A stretch of DNA of 7,898 nucleotides from Candidatus Caccousia avistercoris (lineage in GTDB: Bacteria; Bacillota; Clostridia; Oscillospirales; Acutalibacteraceae). The position numbers were made by a program, and so were the translations under genes. The stretch is from assembly GCA_018715025.1 (NCBI GenBank), contig DVMK01000202.1, positions 1 to 7,898 of the forward strand, read 5' to 3'. The notes under the pieces were generated by a model that was not told where the DNA came from, did no database searches, and was given only the letters and a program-made list of their open reading frames with translations. Position 1 is the first letter of the stretch. The number at the start of each line of letters is the position of its first letter. Below are positions 6,178 to 7,898 of the stretch, piece by piece.

Positions 6178-6246
6178 TTATGGCCTCATCTCCTTTCTCC
6201 TGCGGCGTTTCACAGCCACCGCCCGTTTCTTTCGCATCTCTTTCAT
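6178..6246 (-). CDS. Possible 22-codon Arg/Lys-rich small ORF
   Basis: This ORF of 22 codons plus a TAA stop lies between the two acetyltransferase genes. Its ATG (6246-6244) overlaps the GNAT stop codon as ATGA, and AAGGAAGG (6256-6263) lies 9 bp upstream, a good ribosome binding site. The peptide starts MKEMRKKR and contains RRRRK. It has 5 Lys and 7 Arg against 2 Glu, so it is strongly basic. It ends 24 bp before the Vat-like ATG, and that gap holds the Vat-like gene's ribosome binding site. I recognise no family. It could be a real small protein, a leader peptide coupling translation of the downstream gene, or chance in a purine-rich spacer. The ATGA overlap and ribosome binding site favour translation; the short length keeps confidence low. 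Confidence 0.4.
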   Translation of the reverse strand: MKEMRKKRAVAVKRRRRKEMRP

Positions 6247-6698
6247 TCGCCTGCGCCTTCCTTTCCTCCCACCGTTCCCAGGGGAGCGATGGGCTTTCTC
6301 AAAAACAGTTCGGCAGGTTGGGCGTATGGGGGAATGTCAAGAAACAAAGCCCCGCAATCCTGATACCCCAGCTTCCGGTAAAAGTGCTGCGCAGTTTCGT
6401 CCGCCTGGGTGGAGGTCATCAGAAGATCCCAGCCCTGCGCCCTCATGTCTGCTTCCCAGTGCGCCATCAGCCTTTTCCCGTATCCCTTTCCCCGGCGGTC
6501 CTGCCTTACCACCAGCATGGTGCAGAAGGGGATGCTGTCCCAAAACAGGTGGTACCGCAGAAGGCCGACGGGCTCCTCGCCCTCTGTCATCACATAGCAT
6601 TGCCCGGCCGCCACCTTTTTGGGAAATTCCCTCTCGGGCAGGTGCCTGTCAAGGCTGTACCAAAACTCCTTATCCTCCATCCTGGCATACCGTATCAC
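6243..6698 (-). CDS. GNAT-family N-acetyltransferase
   Basis: This 151-residue protein is a single-domain GCN5-related acetyltransferase transferring acetyl from acetyl-CoA to an unknown amine. It has an N-terminal IRYARMEDKEF, a central strand MLVVRQ, the acetyl-CoA pyrophosphate-binding motif R-x-x-G-x-G/A as R69-G72-G74 in RRGKGYGKRLM, and the C-terminal FYRKLGYQDCG (106-116) typical of motif B. I chose the GTG at 6698: GGAGG (6707-6711) lies 8 bp upstream and the product begins at the GNAT fold. An ATG at 6827 in the same frame would add 43 unrelated residues, and it lies inside the -35 box of a strong promoter, so it is not transcribed from there. The substrate is unknown. The gene heads a probable operon with the small ORF, the Vat-like acetyltransferase and perhaps the Crp/Fnr regulator. 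Confidence 0.87.
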   Translation of the reverse strand: MIRYARMEDKEFWYSLDRHLPEREFPKKVAAGQCYVMTEGEEPVGLLRYHLFWDSIPFCTMLVVRQDRRGKGYGKRLMAHWEADMRAQGWDLLMTSTQADETAQHFYRKLGYQDCGALFLDIPPYAQPAELFLRKPIAPLGTVGGKEGAGE

Positions 6699-6706
6699 AT
6701 CAATCG

Positions 6707-6711
6707 CCTCC
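6707..6711 (-). promoter_or_regulatory. Shine-Dalgarno deciding the GNAT GTG start
   Basis: GGAGG on the minus strand is 8 bp before the GTG at 6698-6696. An ATG two bases earlier on the transcript is out of frame and immediately followed by TGA (ATGTGA), so it is not a start for this protein. Confidence 0.75.
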
Positions 6712-6798
6712 GGTGAACAGATCGCGCAGGCTCCTGCCGTCGCCGGGCAAAGAAGCCCTCGCAGGCGGGAGGGCCCGCGCTGCACCCTTTCTTCGGCT

Positions 6799-6827
6799 AT
6801 TATACCACGCCTGCGGAAGCATGTCAT
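6799..6827 (-). promoter_or_regulatory. Strong sigma-A promoter for the GNAT operon
   Basis: On the minus strand ATGACA (6827-6822) is 17 bp from a perfect TATAAT (6804-6799), with the extended -10 TGG directly before it. The predicted start near 6792 leaves a GC-rich leader of about 93 nt. GCCCTC (6755-6760) and GAGGGC (6769-6774) can pair in that leader. This is the best promoter match in the window. Confidence 0.7.
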
Positions 6828-6937
6828 TACCGTTCTGTCTTACTGGGGAAAATATCCTCCGTCTCACAGCCTGCCCACAGGTGAAGGCATAAGGCGGGCG
6901 CAGGCGGCATATCCATGGAAAAAAGGGGAAACGGGGG
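6828..6937. other. Spacer upstream of the deacetylase gene
   Basis: I see no convincing sigma-A promoter for the deacetylase here. That would fit a sporulation sigma factor (SigG drives pdaA in Bacillus subtilis), but I cannot identify SigG-type boxes with confidence. The last 17 bp are purine-rich and hold the ribosome binding site. Confidence 0.3.
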
Positions 6938-7765
6938 ATGGGTATGTTTGCGATTATCCGGAAAAAGCATATCATTGCGGCGGCCGCAGCGGTGCTGGCG
7001 CTTTTGCTGATCCCGGCCGGTGTGAACGGAATGCGGGGCAGGGCGGTGGAGGCATCGGCTCAGGCCAATGCCAATTGGGGCCTCAGCTTCCAAAAGGAGG
7101 GGGAAACCCCTGTGGGCAATGCTTCCGCGGATTTTTTGCGGCAGTATGATGCATATTATGCGGGCGACGCCTCGCAGAAGCGGATTTACCTCACCTTTGA
7201 CGCCGGGTATGAAGCAGGGTATACCCCCGCCATTCTGGATGCGTTGAAAAAGCACAACGTCAGGGCAGCCTTCTTTGTGGTTGGCAATTACCTGGAAACC
7301 AGTCCCGATTTGGTAAAGCGCATGGTGGAAGAAGGCCATATTGTGGGGAACCATACCTACCACCATTACGATATGTCGCAGATTTCAGACATGGCCTCTT
7401 TCCGGAAAGAAATGGAGGATGTGGAAGTAAAATACAAGGAGATTACCGGCTGCGATATGCAGAAATTCTACCGGCCTCCCCAGGGAAAATACAGCGAAGA
7501 GAATCTGAAAATGGCCCAGGAGCTGGGCTATACCACCGTGTTCTGGAGCCTGGCCTATGTGGATTGGTACCAGGACGACCAGCCGTCGCCGGAAGAGGCG
7601 TACAGCAAGCTTCTTCCCCGCATCCACCCGGGGGCGGTGGTGCTTCTGCACAGCACCTCAAAAACGAACGGCGAAATCCTTGACGATTTACTGACAAAAT
7701 GGGAGGAAATGGGGTACACCTTTGGAACCCTGCAGGAGCTGGCCCAAGAGGCCCCGTCCCCATAA
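6938..7765 (+). CDS. pdaA: PdaA-like delta-lactam-biosynthetic polysaccharide deacetylase
   Basis: This 275-residue protein is a NodB-type (carbohydrate esterase 4) deacetylase closely resembling B. subtilis PdaA, which de-N-acetylates muramic acid so that muramic delta-lactam forms in spore cortex. Residues 8-30 are a positively charged then hydrophobic segment, so it is a signal peptide or membrane anchor, and the enzyme acts outside the membrane. Its mature start NWGLSFQ (46-52) matches the PdaA-specific N-terminal region. Catalytic motifs are TFDAGYEAGYT (86-96) with D88 as the likely base, NHTYHH (138-143) with metal ligands H139 and H143, RPPQGKYS (179-186), VFWSLAYVDW (201-210), and LLHS with H238. 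The second Asp of the classical TFDDG motif is Ala; B. subtilis PdaA has Asn there. ATG 6938 has AAGGGG 9 bp upstream; ATG 6944 is also possible. It is divergent from GNAT and ends at a strong terminator. Confidence 0.9.
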   Translation: MGMFAIIRKKHIIAAAAAVLALLLIPAGVNGMRGRAVEASAQANANWGLSFQKEGETPVGNASADFLRQYDAYYAGDASQKRIYLTFDAGYEAGYTPAILDALKKHNVRAAFFVVGNYLETSPDLVKRMVEEGHIVGNHTYHHYDMSQISDMASFRKEMEDVEVKYKEITGCDMQKFYRPPQGKYSEENLKMAQELGYTTVFWSLAYVDWYQDDQPSPEEAYSKLLPRIHPGAVVLLHSTSKTNGEILDDLLTKWEEMGYTFGTLQELAQEAPSP

Positions 7766-7774
7766 CGCTTCCAG

Positions 7775-7807
7775 CGGCAGGCGGGAACGCCTGCCGTTTT
7801 GTTGTTT
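7775..7807 (+). terminator. Intrinsic terminator after pdaA
   Basis: CGGCAGGCG (7775-7783) and CGCCTGCCG (7788-7796) form a perfect 9-bp GC-rich stem with a GGAA tetraloop, followed directly by TTTTGTTGTTT. It begins 9 bp past the pdaA stop codon, so pdaA is probably transcribed alone. Confidence 0.9.
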
Positions 7808-7810
7808 ACC

Positions 7811-7833
7811 GAAAACCCCCGGCTGTGCCGGGG
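7811..7833 (-). terminator. Second hairpin, possible minus-strand terminator
   Basis: CCCCGGC (7817-7823) and GCCGGGG (7827-7833) form a perfect 7-bp stem with a 3-nt loop. On the plus strand no T-run follows. On the minus strand the stem is followed by G and TTTT, so it could stop transcription arriving from the right, or it may simply back up the pdaA terminator. Confidence 0.35.
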
Positions 7834-7879
7834 AGTTCACAAAAAGCTTTAGCGTTGCATAGGAAATAAAAACTCCTTT

Positions 7880-7888
7880 TGATACAAT
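7880..7888 (+). promoter_or_regulatory. Extended -10 promoter for a gene beyond the window
   Basis: TGATACAAT is an extended -10 box (TGN plus TACAAT, one mismatch to TATAAT) in an AT-rich stretch unlike the rest of the window. The nearest -35-like hexamer, TTGCAT (7855-7860), is 22 bp away, too far for a normal spacer, so the extended -10 would have to carry most recognition. Its direction and its place after the pdaA terminator suggest it serves the next plus-strand gene. Confidence 0.45.
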
Positions 7889-7898
7889 AAAGATGCGG

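Noticed and set aside
6178..6189. Three-codon minigene (ATG AGG CCA TAA) before the Vat-like gene
   Set aside because: It is the in-frame tail of the 22-codon ORF, which has the better start context, so I report the longer ORF.
6699..6827. GNAT start at the ATG at 6827 (194 residues)
   Set aside because: The ATG is part of the -35 box of the strong promoter at 6799-6827, so it would not be on that transcript, and the extra 43 residues are unlike GNAT proteins.
6062..6892. Plus-strand open frame of 276 codons opposite the GNAT gene
   Set aside because: It crosses the Vat-like gene start, the GNAT gene and its promoter, and its translation is Pro/Ser-rich with no family likeness.
7855..7888. 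Full -35/-10 promoter TTGCAT...TACAAT at the right edge
   Set aside because: The spacer is 22 bp, too long for sigma-A; only the extended -10 element is kept.

Overview
The window suggests a GC-rich (roughly 60% by eye) member of the Clostridia, most likely a gut Oscillospiraceae/Ruminococcaceae-type Firmicute. The reasons are strong Shine-Dalgarno sequences (AAGGAG, GGAGG), a PdaA-type spore-cortex deacetylase, a clostridial-type Crp/Fnr regulator and GC-rich codon use. The organism is inferred from these features, not from a marker gene. I see no mobile element, CRISPR array, tRNA or rRNA.

Layout. (a) 1-176: left-edge noncoding DNA with several inverted repeats. (b) 177-4763: a D-galacturonate catabolic block. 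uxaC (glucuronate/galacturonate isomerase) is on the minus strand. uxaB (tagaturonate reductase) and uxaA (altronate dehydratase) are on the plus strand, joined by an ATGA overlap. The 217-bp uxaC/uxaB spacer holds two good sigma-A-like promoters that point at each other, and three copies of AAAAGGCG. (c) 4768-6698: a minus-strand cluster that meets uxaA tail to tail with only 4 bp between stop codons. In transcription order it contains a GNAT acetyltransferase with a GTG start, a possible 22-codon Arg/Lys-rich ORF coupled by an ATGA overlap, a Vat/CatB-like hexapeptide-repeat acetyltransferase, and a Crp/Fnr-family regulator. (d) 6938-7765: a plus-strand, membrane-anchored or secreted PdaA-like polysaccharide deacetylase followed by a strong terminator. 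(e) 7766-7898: a second hairpin and an extended -10 promoter that appears to drive a gene beyond the window.

How the genes work together. UxaC, UxaB and UxaA convert D-galacturonate (for example from pectin) through tagaturonate and altronate to 2-keto-3-deoxygluconate (KDG). KDG kinase, KDPG aldolase, a transporter and a dedicated regulator are not in the window. The minus-strand cluster looks like an independent detoxification or stress unit rather than part of the sugar pathway, and PdaA belongs to spore cortex maturation.

No clear new multi-gene system is present. The observations most worth a second look are the face-to-face promoters with repeated AAAAGGCG elements in the uxaC/uxaB spacer, and the tiny basic ORF coupled between the two acetyltransferase genes.
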